Shown piece by piece: positions 8,315-17,595 of a DNA stretch of 39,589 nt. The translations under genes were made by a program, and so were the position numbers. Source of the DNA: Leucobacter sp. Ag1. GTDB taxonomy: Bacteria > Actinomycetota > Actinomycetes > Actinomycetales > Microbacteriaceae. Numbering within the stretch: the first letter of the stretch is position 1; every line of letters begins with the position of its first letter. The stretch covers positions 1 to 39,589 of the forward strand of contig NZ_LAYO01000079.1 of the NCBI RefSeq assembly GCF_000980875.1. The letters are read 5' to 3'. The notes beneath the pieces are model-generated. The model saw only the letters and a list, made by a program, of their open reading frames with translations, searched no databases and was not told where the DNA came from.

Positions 8315-9933
8315 CCCCCACCTCGACGGACGCGGCACGGCCCGCGCTCGAGATCCGCGATCTCCGGATCTGGTTCCGGACCGATGACGGCGCCGAGAAC
8401 GAGACGGTCAAGGGGCTCTCGCTGAGCCTCGCTCCCGGAGAGCGCCTAGGTCTCGTCGGCGAGTCCGGGTGCGGCAAGACGACGACCATCCTCGCCGCGC
8501 TGGGACTGCTCCCCGCGAACGCGACCGTCTCGGGGCACGTGCTGCTCGACGGCGTCGACATCATCGCCGGCGGCGACCGCACCGTCCGCCCGCACCGATG
8601 GACCGACATCGCGATGGTGTTCCAGGGCGCGATGAGCGCGTTCAACCCCGTGCACACCGTCGGATGGCAGATCCTCGAAGCGCTCCGCGTGCATCGGCGC
8701 TTCGTCGGCGAGGAGGACGCCCGGGTGCGCGAGTTGCTGGACCTCGTCGGCCTGCCCGAAGGCACCGAGCAGCGGTTCCCCCACGAGCTCTCGGGCGGCA
8801 TGAAGCAGCGCGCGGTGATCGCAATGGCGCTCGCCTGCGAACCGAAGGTGCTGCTCGCGGACGAACCGACGACGGCGCTCGACGTCGTCGTGCAGGACCA
8901 GATCCTGCGGCTGCTGGTGGAGCTCTCCGAACGCCTCGGACTCGCGCTGATCCTCGTGACCCACGACCTCGGGGTGGTCGCCCAGAGCTGCACCCGGGCC
9001 GCCGTCATGCGCGACGGTGAGATCCTCGAGGAGGGCACGGTCGAACAGCTCTATCGCGCACCCGCGCACCCCTACACGCGCACGCTCTTCGAGTCGACGC
9101 CCGACATCGCGCAGGTGGCGGCGAAGCCGATCCCCGATCCCTCGCCCGCGCTGCTCGCCGTCGAGAGTCTCTCGGTCGAGTACGCGGGTCGGGGCGGAAC
9201 GCGGCGGGCGGTCTCCGACGTGTCGTTCGAGGTCGCCGAGGGCGAGCTCGTCGCGCTCGTCGGCCAGTCCGGCTGCGGCAAGACCACGACCCTGCAGGCG
9301 ATCATGGGCATGCTGCCCGGAGCGACCGGCTCGGTCTCGGTCGACGGCGCCCCCGCGCTCGGGATCCGCCGCGCGGACCGGCGGCGCCTCCGCGAGCGCG
9401 TGCAGATGATCTTCCAGGACCCGTACGAGTCGCTCGACGTGCGGTTCACCGTCGCCGACACCATCGAGGAGCCGCTGCTCGTGTTCCGCGCCTGCCGGGA
9501 CCGCGCCGAGCGCCGCGAACGGGCGCTCGCGGCGCTCGAGGCGGTCGGGCTCTCCCCCGCCGAGCAGTTCATCGACCGCTACCCGCACCAGCTCTCCGGC
9601 GGCCAGCGGCAGCGCGTGGCGATCGCGGCCGGGCTGGTGCTGCGCCCTGCGCTGCTGCTCGCCGACGAACCGGTGAGCATGCTCGACGTGTCGGTGCGCA
9701 CCGGAGTGCTGCGGCTGCTCGCGGAGCTGAAGGAGCGGGAGCGGATGGGGATCCTGATGATCACCCACGACCTCTCGACCGCGGCCGAGTACGCCGACCG
9801 GATCATCGTGATGCGGGATGGCGGGATCGTCGAGTCGGGGACCCCCGACGAGGTCGTGCACCGACCGCGGGACCCCTATACGCGACTGCTCATCGACAGC
9901 ATCCCGAGCCCGGACCCCGCCCGGGCGGCGTGA
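8311..9933 (+). CDS. Fused dual ABC ATPase (DppD-DppF type)
   Basis: One 540-residue chain carries both ATPase domains of the importer. Domain 1 has Walker A GESGCGKT (50-57), signature LSGGMKQR, and Walker B with DEPTTALD. Domain 2 has Walker A GQSGCGKT (from residue 318), a FQDPYESLD Q-loop, signature LSGGQRQR, and DEPVSMLD. Both domains keep the His switch (ILVTHDL and MITHDL), so both sites look active. Fused ATPases of this kind are common in actinobacteria and rhizobia, in contrast to the second transporter in this window, which uses two separate ATPases. GGAGG lies at 8299-8303, and the start overlaps the upstream stop. The permease operon ends here, facing the GntR gene. Confidence 0.93.
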   Translation: MTPTSTDAARPALEIRDLRIWFRTDDGAENETVKGLSLSLAPGERLGLVGESGCGKTTTILAALGLLPANATVSGHVLLDGVDIIAGGDRTVRPHRWTDIAMVFQGAMSAFNPVHTVGWQILEALRVHRRFVGEEDARVRELLDLVGLPEGTEQRFPHELSGGMKQRAVIAMALACEPKVLLADEPTTALDVVVQDQILRLLVELSERLGLALILVTHDLGVVAQSCTRAAVMRDGEILEEGTVEQLYRAPAHPYTRTLFESTPDIAQVAAKPIPDPSPALLAVESLSVEYAGRGGTRRAVSDVSFEVAEGELVALVGQSGCGKTTTLQAIMGMLPGATGSVSVDGAPALGIRRADRRRLRERVQMIFQDPYESLDVRFTVADTIEEPLLVFRACRDRAERRERALAALEAVGLSPAEQFIDRYPHQLSGGQRQRVAIAAGLVLRPALLLADEPVSMLDVSVRTGVLRLLAELKERERMGILMITHDLSTAAEYADRIIVMRDGGIVESGTPDEVVHRPRDPYTRLLIDSIPSPDPARAA

Positions 9934-9946
9934 GGCGGCTGCCGGA

Positions 9947-10005
9947 CGCCGAGCGCCGAGTGCCGCGTGCCGCGTGCCGCGTGCCGGCTCAGTCGGCGCT
10001 CGGCG
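9947..10005. terminator. 13-bp inverted repeat with heptamer-repeat loop between convergent genes
   Basis: CGCCGAGCGCCGA (9947-9959) is the exact inverse of 9993-10005. The 33-nt loop contains the heptamer GTGCCGC repeated about three times plus a variant (9960-9986). It sits between the stop of the fused ATPase gene and the stop of the convergent GntR gene, and its right arm lies within the last GntR codons. No T-run follows on either strand. A bidirectional hairpin terminator is the simplest reading. Confidence 0.5.
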
Positions 10006-10840
10006 CGCCGAACGGGCGCACGTCCCAGCGGCCGGCTCCGGTCGGAGGCGGCAGCAGGCGCGGCCCGCGCTTGCCCGAGACGTAGAAGACGAAATCGTCG
10101 GCCCGGTAGGTCTGCAGGTAGGAGTCGAACGGCACGTCGTCGTCGGAGTAGCTCACCCCGCGCACCCGCATCACCGTGTCGTCGGCCCCGATGCCCAGCC
10201 GCTCGCGCTCCCACGCGGTCGGGCGGTCCACCTGGAAGAACTGCTCGGCGTAGGCCTCGGTGATCCCCGTGCGCTCCTCGATGAGTCCGTAGAGGGATTC
10301 GCCCGCCGCGAGGCGGTCCTCGTCGAGCGCGGGCGCCAGACTGAGCGGGATCGTCGCGAGCTCGGCGACCGCGCGCACGCCCCCGCGGGAGCGCACGCGC
10401 GCGATCTCCCACACCGGCTGGCCGCTCTCGATGCCGAGCGCTCGCACGTGGTCCGGGCCCGGGAGCCCGACCGCGATCCCGACGAGCTCGGTACTGAACT
10501 CGACGGGCGAGACGCCGTCCGAGATCGTTCCGAGCAGCGTGCCCGGCGAACCGGGCTGGCTCACCAGCCGCCGCTGCGCGACGAAGGTGCCGACGCCCTG
10601 ATGCCGCACGATGATGCCGTCGTGAGCGAGCTCGTCGAGCGCGCGGCGCACCGAGATGACGCTGACCTCGGCCATCGCCGACAGCTCCGCGGTGCTGGGC
10701 AGCTTCGCGCCCGCCTCGAGCCCCTGGTCGGCGATCAGCCCCGTCACCAGGTCGTAGACGCGCTGATAGCGCAGTTCGCGTCCCGCTCGGGGCGCCCCGT
10801 CCTGGTTCACCGGCACCGCGTGCATCCTCTCGCTTGACAT
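9989..10840 (-). CDS. GntR-family regulator, HutC/UTRA type
   Basis: This is a 283-residue transcription factor. An N-terminal winged helix-turn-helix (about residues 24-90) contains the GntR pattern YQRVYDLVTGLI, LPSTAELSAMAEVS and SVRRALDELAHDGII. The C-terminal half is a UTRA ligand-binding domain, seen as ALGIESGQPVWEIARVR, the APALDED segment and the closing VRGVSYSDDDVPFDSY. UTRA regulators sense small catabolic molecules, often sugar phosphates, amino acids or their derivatives. The start is taken at the ATG at 10840; an ATG at 10825 is possible. A 10-of-13 copy of the operator found at 3036-3048 overlaps the chosen start codon, so I infer autoregulation and control of the neighbouring transport and catabolic genes. 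Confidence 0.88.
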   Translation of the reverse strand: MSSERMHAVPVNQDGAPRAGRELRYQRVYDLVTGLIADQGLEAGAKLPSTAELSAMAEVSVISVRRALDELAHDGIIVRHQGVGTFVAQRRLVSQPGSPGTLLGTISDGVSPVEFSTELVGIAVGLPGPDHVRALGIESGQPVWEIARVRSRGGVRAVAELATIPLSLAPALDEDRLAAGESLYGLIEERTGITEAYAEQFFQVDRPTAWERERLGIGADDTVMRVRGVSYSDDDVPFDSYLQTYRADDFVFYVSGKRGPRLLPPPTGAGRWDVRPFGAPSAD

Positions 10841-10850
10841 GATCAGTATG
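10838..10850 (-). promoter_or_regulatory. Operator-like palindrome at GntR start (site C)
   Basis: CATGATCAGTATG covers the start codon of the GntR gene. It sits in a longer imperfect palindrome with GACAT and ATGTC as outer arms (10836-10852) and matches 10 of 13 bases of the operator at 3036-3048. On the minus strand it also contains CATACT, a possible -10. No strong Shine-Dalgarno precedes the start, so the transcript may have a very short leader. Positions 10853-10932 hold nothing else I recognise. Confidence 0.55.
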
Positions 10851-10932
10851 TCTGCTGCCGCGAGAGTAGCACGCCCATCCGGTTCGCAGGAGTCGGGACG
10901 GACGGAGCGGACGCGCTCATCCGTCGGCGGGC

Positions 10933-11403
10933 TCAGCCGGCGACCCGGATCACCGGCTCGTGCCGCACCGGGAAGTTCACCGACGACGCGATGAAGCAGT
11001 TGCGCCCGGCCTCGGCGTGCGCCGCCAGGGCCGCATCGACCATCGACGCGTCGGCGACCGTCACCTCGGGGTGCAGCACGACCTCGACGAAGCCGCCGCC
11101 CTCGCCCTGCTGCCGCATGGATCCCGTGGCACGATCGACGTAGTCCGTCACCACGACCCCGGCGCGCACCGCCGAGTGCAGGTACGACAGCAGGTGGCAC
11201 TGCGCGAGAGCGGCCACGAGCAGCTCCTCGGGGTTCCAGCGATCGACGTCACCGTGGAAGGTCGGGTCCGCCGATCCTTCGAGCGGCGGCTTGTCGGTGC
11301 CGTACAGCAGCACCTGCCGACCGTACTCGCGATACCCGCTGGTGCCGGTCCCCCGGTTGCCGGTCCATTCGACGCCGACCGCGTACTCGTGGTTCCCCAT
11401 CAT
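10933..11403 (-). CDS. OsmC/Ohr-family peroxiredoxin-like protein
   Basis: This 156-residue protein has the OsmC fold signatures. WNPEELLVAALAQCHLLSYL holds the first conserved Cys, and the typical C-terminal block NCFIASSVNFPV holds the second. Family members reduce organic hydroperoxides in the cytoplasm through these two cysteines; others are proposed to handle osmotic stress. Two adjacent ATGs (11401-11403 and 11398-11400) are possible starts, with no clear Shine-Dalgarno; a TACGCT hexamer 6 bp upstream suggests a leaderless transcript. The gene is divergent from gabT across 72 bp. It is not obviously part of the transporter locus on its right-hand side. Confidence 0.85.
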   Translation of the reverse strand: MMGNHEYAVGVEWTGNRGTGTSGYREYGRQVLLYGTDKPPLEGSADPTFHGDVDRWNPEELLVAALAQCHLLSYLHSAVRAGVVVTDYVDRATGSMRQQGEGGGFVEVVLHPEVTVADASMVDAALAAHAEAGRNCFIASSVNFPVRHEPVIRVAG

Positions 11404-11475
11404 GCTGCGAGCGTACCGCGCGGCGCGGCCCCCGAGTAGGTCGACGTCGAGATACCCCGGAGTAGGATCGAAGCC
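11404..11475. promoter_or_regulatory. Divergent osmC-like/gabT promoter region
   Basis: The heptamer GAGTAGG occurs twice (11434-11440 and 11460-11466), flanking a perfect palindrome TCGACGTCGA (11441-11450). The second copy contains TAGGAT (11463-11468), a likely -10 for gabT 7 bp before its ATG. With no Shine-Dalgarno visible, a leaderless gabT transcript is plausible. The palindrome could bind a regulator of either gene. Confidence 0.45.
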
Positions 11476-12807
11476 ATGAGCAATGACACCATCGTCCAGG
11501 AACGCCGCGTCGTAACCTCGATCCCCGGGCCCCGCTCGCAGGAGCTGCACGAGCGCCGCCGGGCGGTCGTCCCGCCGGGCGTGCACAGCGTGCTGCCGGT
11601 CTACATCGACCGCGCGCACGACTCGATCCTGGTCGACGTCGACGGCAACCAGTTCATCGACTGCGGCGGCGGCATCGGCGTCACCACCATCGGCCACACG
11701 GACGACGCAGTGGTCGCTGCCGCGACCGCGGCGCTGCAGAGCGTCACACACACACTCTTCACCGTGACCCCCTACGAGAGCTACGTGCGCGTCGCCGAGC
11801 ACCTCGCGAAGCACGTTCCGGGCGCTGGCGAGAAGCGCACCGTGCTCGTCAACTCGGGCGCCGAGGCCGTCGAGAACGGCGTCAAGATCGCCCGCAAGTT
11901 CACCGGCCGTCCCGGCGTCGCCGTGCTCGAGCACGCCTACCACGGACGCACCATGCTCACCGCGACCATGAACCACAAGGCCGCTCCCTACGCCGCAGGC
12001 TTCGGCCCGCGCGCGGGCGACGTCTACAAGGCGCCCAACTCCTACCCGCTGCGCGACGGCCTCTCGGGCGCCGAGGCCGCGGCCCGCACCATCACCTACC
12101 TCGAGAAGGTCGCCGGCGCCGAGGATCTCGCGTGCCTCGTGGTCGAGCCGATCCAGGGCGAGGGCGGTTTCGTCGTTCCGGCAGACGGCTACCTGCCGGC
12201 GATCGCCGAGTGGTGCCGCGCGAACGGCATCGTGTTCATCGCCGATGAGGTGCAGTCGGGTATCGCCCGCACCGGCACGGTCTTCGCGATCGAGCAGTTC
12301 GGCGTCGAGCCCGACCTCGTGCTCTCGGCCAAGGGCATCGCGGGCGGCCTGCCGCTCGCCGCGGTCACCGGCCGCGCCGAGATCATGGACGCTGCGCAGC
12401 CCGGCGGCCTGGGTGGCACCTTCGGCGGCAACCCCGTCTCGTGCGCCGCCGCGAACGCCGTGTTCGAGCAGATCGAGTCCGCCGACCTGCTCGCCGAGGC
12501 GAAGCGCATCGAGCGCGTGCTCGGCGACGGCCTGCGCGCCCTCGCCGCGAAGTACGACGTGATCGCCGAGGTGCGCGGCAAGGGCGCCATGATGGCGATC
12601 GAGGTCGTGAAGCCCGGCACGCTCGACGTCGATGCCGAGCTCGTCTCGCGCGTCATCGCCCGCGCAGCCCAGGCCGGCGTGCTGCTGCTCAACGCCGGCA
12701 TCTTCGGCAACGTGATCCGCTTCCTGCCGTCGCTGAAGCTCACCGACGCCCTGGCCGCCGACGTGCTGTCCGTGCTCGACGAGGCGTTCGCGGCCGAGCT
12801 CGCCTAG
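11476..12807 (+). CDS. gabT: 4-aminobutyrate aminotransferase
   Basis: The 443-residue product is a class III PLP aminotransferase very close in pattern to actinobacterial GabT. It converts 4-aminobutyrate and 2-oxoglutarate to succinate semialdehyde and glutamate. Visible landmarks are VLVNSGAEAVENGVKIAR (PLP phosphate loop), HAYHGRTMLTATMN, VVEPIQGEGGFVVP, FIADEVQSGIARTGT with the pyridine-binding Asp, and LSAKGIAGGLPLAAV with the PLP Lys. The GGTFGGNPVSCAAA block is also typical. The length is normal. It is transcribed alone and is closed by a hairpin at 12826-12865. No succinate-semialdehyde dehydrogenase is adjacent. It differs clearly from the other class III aminotransferase in the window (1618-2979). 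Confidence 0.92.
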   Translation: MSNDTIVQERRVVTSIPGPRSQELHERRRAVVPPGVHSVLPVYIDRAHDSILVDVDGNQFIDCGGGIGVTTIGHTDDAVVAAATAALQSVTHTLFTVTPYESYVRVAEHLAKHVPGAGEKRTVLVNSGAEAVENGVKIARKFTGRPGVAVLEHAYHGRTMLTATMNHKAAPYAAGFGPRAGDVYKAPNSYPLRDGLSGAEAAARTITYLEKVAGAEDLACLVVEPIQGEGGFVVPADGYLPAIAEWCRANGIVFIADEVQSGIARTGTVFAIEQFGVEPDLVLSAKGIAGGLPLAAVTGRAEIMDAAQPGGLGGTFGGNPVSCAAANAVFEQIESADLLAEAKRIERVLGDGLRALAAKYDVIAEVRGKGAMMAIEVVKPGTLDVDAELVSRVIARAAQAGVLLLNAGIFGNVIRFLPSLKLTDALAADVLSVLDEAFAAELA

Positions 12808-12825
12808 CCCAGCGGTCCCCCGTTT

Positions 12826-12865
12826 CGAGAGCGGGCGTCACTCCTCCGGAGGGCGCCCGCTCTCG
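12826..12865. terminator. 12-bp hairpin between convergent gabT and PP2C genes
   Basis: CGAGAGCGGGCG (12826-12837) pairs perfectly with 12854-12865 around a 16-nt loop. It begins 19 bp after the gabT stop and ends 36 bp before the PP2C stop on the other strand. There is no T-tract, as is common in GC-rich actinobacteria. It probably serves both genes. Confidence 0.65.
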
Positions 12866-12901
12866 GCGTTCGGGGCCGTACGGCGAAAGGAAAAGCGGCG
12901 C

Positions 12902-13939
12902 TCAGCCGAGCGGGACGCGCACGGGCACCGTGTCCGGGCCCTCGTCGTCCGAGCCCGAGGCTGCGACACCCTCAGCGGGAATAGCGTCCTCGGAATCGGA
13001 ATCGGAGTCGATCCCCACGACCTCGACGGGTTCGGTCTCGACGGGCGCCTCCGTGGCTGCCGCCTCAGCGCCGGCCCGGATCTCGGCGGGGTTCTCCCCG
13101 CCGACCGCGTCGAGCGAGACCCCGGCGATCGCGAGATCGCTCGTGTCCCGCGCCTCGCCCACGGCGTGCACGTCGATCACGACGACGGTGACGTTGTCGC
13201 GGCCCGCGTTCTCGATGGCGTGATGCACGAGCTGCTTCGCCGCTTCCTCCGCGGTGTCGGTCGTTGCGAGGAAGTGCTGGATCCCGATCTCGGTGAGCTC
13301 CTTGGTGAGCCCGTCGGAGCAGATGAGGATCCGTTGCCCGGGGATCAGCGCGAGCGCCGTGTAGTCGGGCGAGGGCGCCTCGTTGAAGCCGACGGCGCGG
13401 GTGATCACGTTCGCGTGCGGATGGAACTCCGCCTCCTCGGGCGTGATCGCGCCGGTGTCGATGAGGTGCTGCACGACCGAGTGATCGACGGTGATCTGGC
13501 TGAGCGCACCCTTGAAGTACTGGTAGACGCGGGAGTCGCCGATGTTGAAGACGGTCCAGGTGGGTTCCTCGGCGCAGGATCCCAGCGTCACGCCGGTCAC
13601 CGTGGTGCCGGCACCCAGATCGGTCTCGCCCGCGTCGAGTTCGATGTCCTCGACCGCGTCCTCGAGCGCGCCGTCGATGTCGCGCTCGCTGACCGTGCGG
13701 TTGCCGCCGAGCTCGGCGAGCCTGCGCACGACCGCGGCCGACGCGACCTCGCCCGCGGAGTGGCCGCCCATGCCGTCCGCGACCGCGAAGACCGGCGGGA
13801 TCACGACATAGCTGTCCTGGTTCACCTCGCGTCGGCGCCCGACATCGGTGATGGCGTGCCACGACAGCTCGATCTCGAGATCCGAGCCCGGGCGATAGCC
13901 GATGCGACGCCGAACGGCGTTCTCCCCACGTTCGGTCAA
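12902..13939 (-). CDS. PP2C-family Ser/Thr protein phosphatase
   Basis: The 345-residue protein has the metal-dependent PP2C domain at about residues 22-255. It shows the REVNQDSY opening, VADGMGGHSAGEVAS (residues 53-67, metal-binding Asp), GAGTTVTGVTL, FNIGDSRVYQY, CSDGLTKEL and AGRDNVTVVVIDV. PP2Cs of this type reverse Hanks-type kinase signalling. Unlike actinobacterial PstP it has no transmembrane helix; the last 80 or so residues are a low-complexity Ala/Glu/Asp/Ser tail. The start is a TTG (13937-13939) preceded by GAGGAGAG, which is better than any upstream alternative. No kinase gene is adjacent. It lies 29 bp downstream of yaaA on the same strand. Confidence 0.88.
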   Translation of the reverse strand: MTERGENAVRRRIGYRPGSDLEIELSWHAITDVGRRREVNQDSYVVIPPVFAVADGMGGHSAGEVASAAVVRRLAELGGNRTVSERDIDGALEDAVEDIELDAGETDLGAGTTVTGVTLGSCAEEPTWTVFNIGDSRVYQYFKGALSQITVDHSVVQHLIDTGAITPEEAEFHPHANVITRAVGFNEAPSPDYTALALIPGQRILICSDGLTKELTEIGIQHFLATTDTAEEAAKQLVHHAIENAGRDNVTVVVIDVHAVGEARDTSDLAIAGVSLDAVGGENPAEIRAGAEAAATEAPVETEPVEVVGIDSDSDSEDAIPAEGVAASGSDDEGPDTVPVRVPLG

Positions 13940-13968
13940 CGTCTCTCCTCGGCAATCACTCGAACATC

Positions 13969-14775
13969 CTACCGTGCGGCCCGCTTGGAGCCCGCCCCGC
14001 CCGTCACCCCGGCAGGTGCGCCGAGCTCGGTCACGAGGGTCGCGCTGCCCGGCCGGTCTCCGAGTTCCAGTTCGAGCCCCTCCGCCTGCGCCCAACGGCC
14101 GAATGCCTCCGGGCCGTCGAGTTCCGCACCGGATCGCGCCAGGCGCCGCACCAGGTCGCCCTTGGCGGTCTTGTTGAAGTGGTTGAGCGCGCGGACCGCC
14201 CCGTCCGCGCCGCGCTGCGCCACCTCGAGCTTGGTTCCGACGCCCTCGGGCAACGGCGCGAGCGCGGCGTAGTCGTTGGATCGCAGGTCGAGGATCCACC
14301 CGTGCGCCGCCCAGTCCATGTCGGCGTGGGCGCGGATCCAGCTCCGCTTGAGCGGCGCCTCGAGCGCGGCGAGGCGGCTGCCCGCCGACAGGCGGTAGGC
14401 GGGGATCCGATCCCCCGCGCGCACGAGCCCGAAGAGCGCGGACTGCACCGCCACGTGCTCGCGCATCCAGTCGCGCGCATCGGCATCGAGCGAGACCGCA
14501 TCGAGCGCGTCGTAGAGGACGCCCGTGTACCGGTCCATCGCCTCCAGCGCCCCCGAGGACCCGAGCACCCGATTGTGCTCGAGCTCGCCCCGCGCCTTCA
14601 CGCCGAGCCCGAGCGCCTTCGCCGCGAGCTCCTCGTCGCGCGAGAGCTCCTCGAGCGCGGTGCGCACGGCGGCGCGGGTGCCCGCGAGCTGTTCGTCGTG
14701 CGCCAGATCCTCGGCCCGGTAGGGCGCGTCTCCGCCGGTGCGCTTCGTCTCGGAGGGCGGGAGCAGGATCAGCAT
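13969..14775 (-). CDS. yaaA: YaaA family protein (UPF0246, peroxide stress)
   Basis: The 268-residue protein opens with the family hallmark LILLPPSETKR and continues with the conserved YTGVLYDALDA, a FGLVRAGDRIPAYRLSAG segment and the closing NHFNKTAKGDLVRRL. E. coli YaaA lowers intracellular iron and protects DNA during hydrogen peroxide stress, and structural work reports DNA binding. The length (about 250-270) is normal. The ATG lies just downstream of the ATP synthase operon terminator, so it probably starts from its own promoter in the interval 14776-14805 or from read-through. The protein ends in a short basic tail (GSKRAAR). Confidence 0.85.
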   Translation of the reverse strand: MLILLPPSETKRTGGDAPYRAEDLAHDEQLAGTRAAVRTALEELSRDEELAAKALGLGVKARGELEHNRVLGSSGALEAMDRYTGVLYDALDAVSLDADARDWMREHVAVQSALFGLVRAGDRIPAYRLSAGSRLAALEAPLKRSWIRAHADMDWAAHGWILDLRSNDYAALAPLPEGVGTKLEVAQRGADGAVRALNHFNKTAKGDLVRRLARSGAELDGPEAFGRWAQAEGLELELGDRPGSATLVTELGAPAGVTGGAGSKRAAR

Positions 14776-14805
14776 GGTGCGGCTTTCTGGTGGTGGGGAA
14801 ACGGC

Positions 14806-14845
14806 GGGGCCGGCCGCTGCTTCGAGTGAAGCTGCGGCCGGCCCC
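14806..14845 (-). terminator. ATP synthase operon terminator hairpin
   Basis: GGGGCCGGCCGC (14806-14817) pairs with 14834-14845, and inside it GCTTC (14819-14823) pairs with GAAGC (14828-14832) around a GAGT loop, with one T-T mismatch between the stems. On the minus strand a short CGTTTCC follows. Placed 27 bp after the atpC stop, it is a strong candidate end for the operon. Confidence 0.75.
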
Positions 14846-14872
14846 GGCGTTGGAAGGTACGAACGGTCGGAA

Positions 14873-15136
14873 TCAGGCGACCAGTTCGGCGCGACCCGCC
14901 ACGATCGTGATCGTGTCGTGGTCGACGGAGAGGAACCCGTCCTCGGCGTTGACGGTGATCTTCTCACCGTCGGTGCCGGCGACGCGGACCGCACCCTCGG
15001 CGAGCAGAGCCAGAAGCGGCTCGTGCCCACCGTAGATGCCGATCTCGCCCTCGACCGTCTTCGCGCTGACGTTGGAAGCGGTGCCGCTCCAGATCTCGCG
15101 CTCAGCCGAAACGACGCTCACGTTGAGCGTGGCCAT
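14873..15136 (-). CDS. atpC: ATP synthase F1 epsilon subunit
   Basis: The 87-residue protein is the F1 epsilon subunit, which links the rotor to the c-ring and can inhibit ATP hydrolysis. It has the beta-sandwich pattern LNVSVVSAEREIWSG and the conserved EGEIGIYGGHEPLLALL. It ends just after the beta-sandwich, so the C-terminal helical hairpin of long epsilon subunits (about 130 residues in E. coli) is missing, as in other short actinobacterial forms. The ATG at 15136 gives the family-like MATLNVSV start, 2 bp after the atpD stop. It is the last gene of the operon, followed by a strong hairpin. Confidence 0.93.
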   Translation of the reverse strand: MATLNVSVVSAEREIWSGTASNVSAKTVEGEIGIYGGHEPLLALLAEGAVRVAGTDGEKITVNAEDGFLSVDHDTITIVAGRAELVA

Positions 15137-15138
15137 GA

Positions 15139-16623
<1,485 letters not shown>

Positions 16624-17514
16624 CTAATCGGACAGCGCGTCAGCGCCGCCAACAATCTCGGAAATCTGCTGGGTGATCTCCGCCTGACGCGCGTTGTTCG
16701 CGAGGCGGGTGTAATCGCGGATCAGCGCATCGGCGTTGTCGCTCGCCGACTTCATCGCCTTCTGCGTCGCGGCGTGCTTCGCCGCGGCCGACTCGAGCAG
16801 CGCGTTGAACAGGCGCGACTCGATGTAGGCCGGAAGCAGCTTGTCGAGCACGGTGTCGGCGTCGGGCTCGAACTCGTACAGCGGGTTCGCGCCGTCGCTC
16901 GCCTCGGCCACGCCCTCGACGACCTCGAGCGGCAGCAGACGGTGCACCTCGGGGGTCTGCGAGACCATGCTGACGAAGCGGTTGTAGACGAGGTGGATCT
17001 CGTCGACGCCGCCCTCTGCGGTCTCGGTGTTGAAGGCCTCGAGCAGCGCTTCGCTGATCTCCTGAGCCGTCTCGAACGCGGGGCTGTCGGTGCCGCCGGT
17101 CCACACGCGCTCGGAGGCGCGGGCGCGGAAGCTGAAGTAGCCCTGCGCCTTGCGGCCGACCAGGTAGTACTTCACGTCCTTGCCCTCGGCGCGCAGCAGC
17201 TCGCTGAGCTGCTCGGCCTCACGCAGCACCTGCGAGTTGAAGGCGCCCGCGAGACCGCGGTCCGAGGTGAAGATGACCACCGCGGCGCGCTCGATGCGCT
17301 CCGGCTCGGTCAGCAGCGGGTGGTCGGTGTTCGAGTGCACCGCGACGGCGGACACCGCGCGGGTGATCGCCGTGGTGTAGGGCTCGGACGCCGCGACGCG
17401 GGCACGAGCCTTCTGGATGCGAGATGCCGCGATCAGCTCCATCGCACGGGTGATCTTCTTGGTCGTCTGGGCAGAACGGATCTTCTGCCGGTAGACCCGA
17501 AGTTGCGCTCCCAT
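16624..17514 (-). CDS. atpG: ATP synthase F1 gamma subunit
   Basis: The 296-residue gamma subunit is the central rotating shaft. It has the conserved N-terminal helix [25 protein letters not shown] (start of the coiled coil), the [17 protein letters not shown] core, and the C-terminal helix [39 protein letters not shown] that pairs with the first. The ATG is preceded by GGAGA. Between this gene and atpA is an 81-bp gap with a very strong hairpin, unusual inside this otherwise compact operon. Confidence 0.97.
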   Translation of the reverse strand: MGAQLRVYRQKIRSAQTTKKITRAMELIAASRIQKARARVAASEPYTTAITRAVSAVAVHSNTDHPLLTEPERIERAAVVIFTSDRGLAGAFNSQVLREAEQLSELLRAEGKDVKYYLVGRKAQGYFSFRARASERVWTGGTDSPAFETAQEISEALLEAFNTETAEGGVDEIHLVYNRFVSMVSQTPEVHRLLPLEVVEGVAEASDGANPLYEFEPDADTVLDKLLPAYIESRLFNALLESAAAKHAATQKAMKSASDNADALIRDYTRLANNARQAEITQQISEIVGGADALSD

Positions 17515-17561
17515 GTCTCTCCTGTGTCTGGTTGGGGCGGGCTGGTCGAAGTGGAGGAGGA

Positions 17562-17587
17562 CCGGCGGGGGCGTGCGCCCCCGCCGG
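17562..17587 (-). other. Perfect 11-bp intercistronic hairpin between atpA and atpG
   Basis: CCGGCGGGGGC (17562-17572) and GCCCCCGCCGG (17577-17587) pair perfectly around the tetraloop GTGC (GCAC in the minus-strand RNA). It starts 8 nt after the atpA stop codon. There is no T-run, so it looks more like an mRNA processing or 3'-end stabilising element than a full terminator, since atpG, atpD and atpC must still be expressed. Confidence 0.6.
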
Positions 17588-17595
17588 AGCCTCGA

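Noticed and set aside
10841..11200. Open extension of the GntR frame upstream of 10840.
   Set aside because: It runs through the operator and into the OsmC gene, and its residues have no relation to GntR N-termini.
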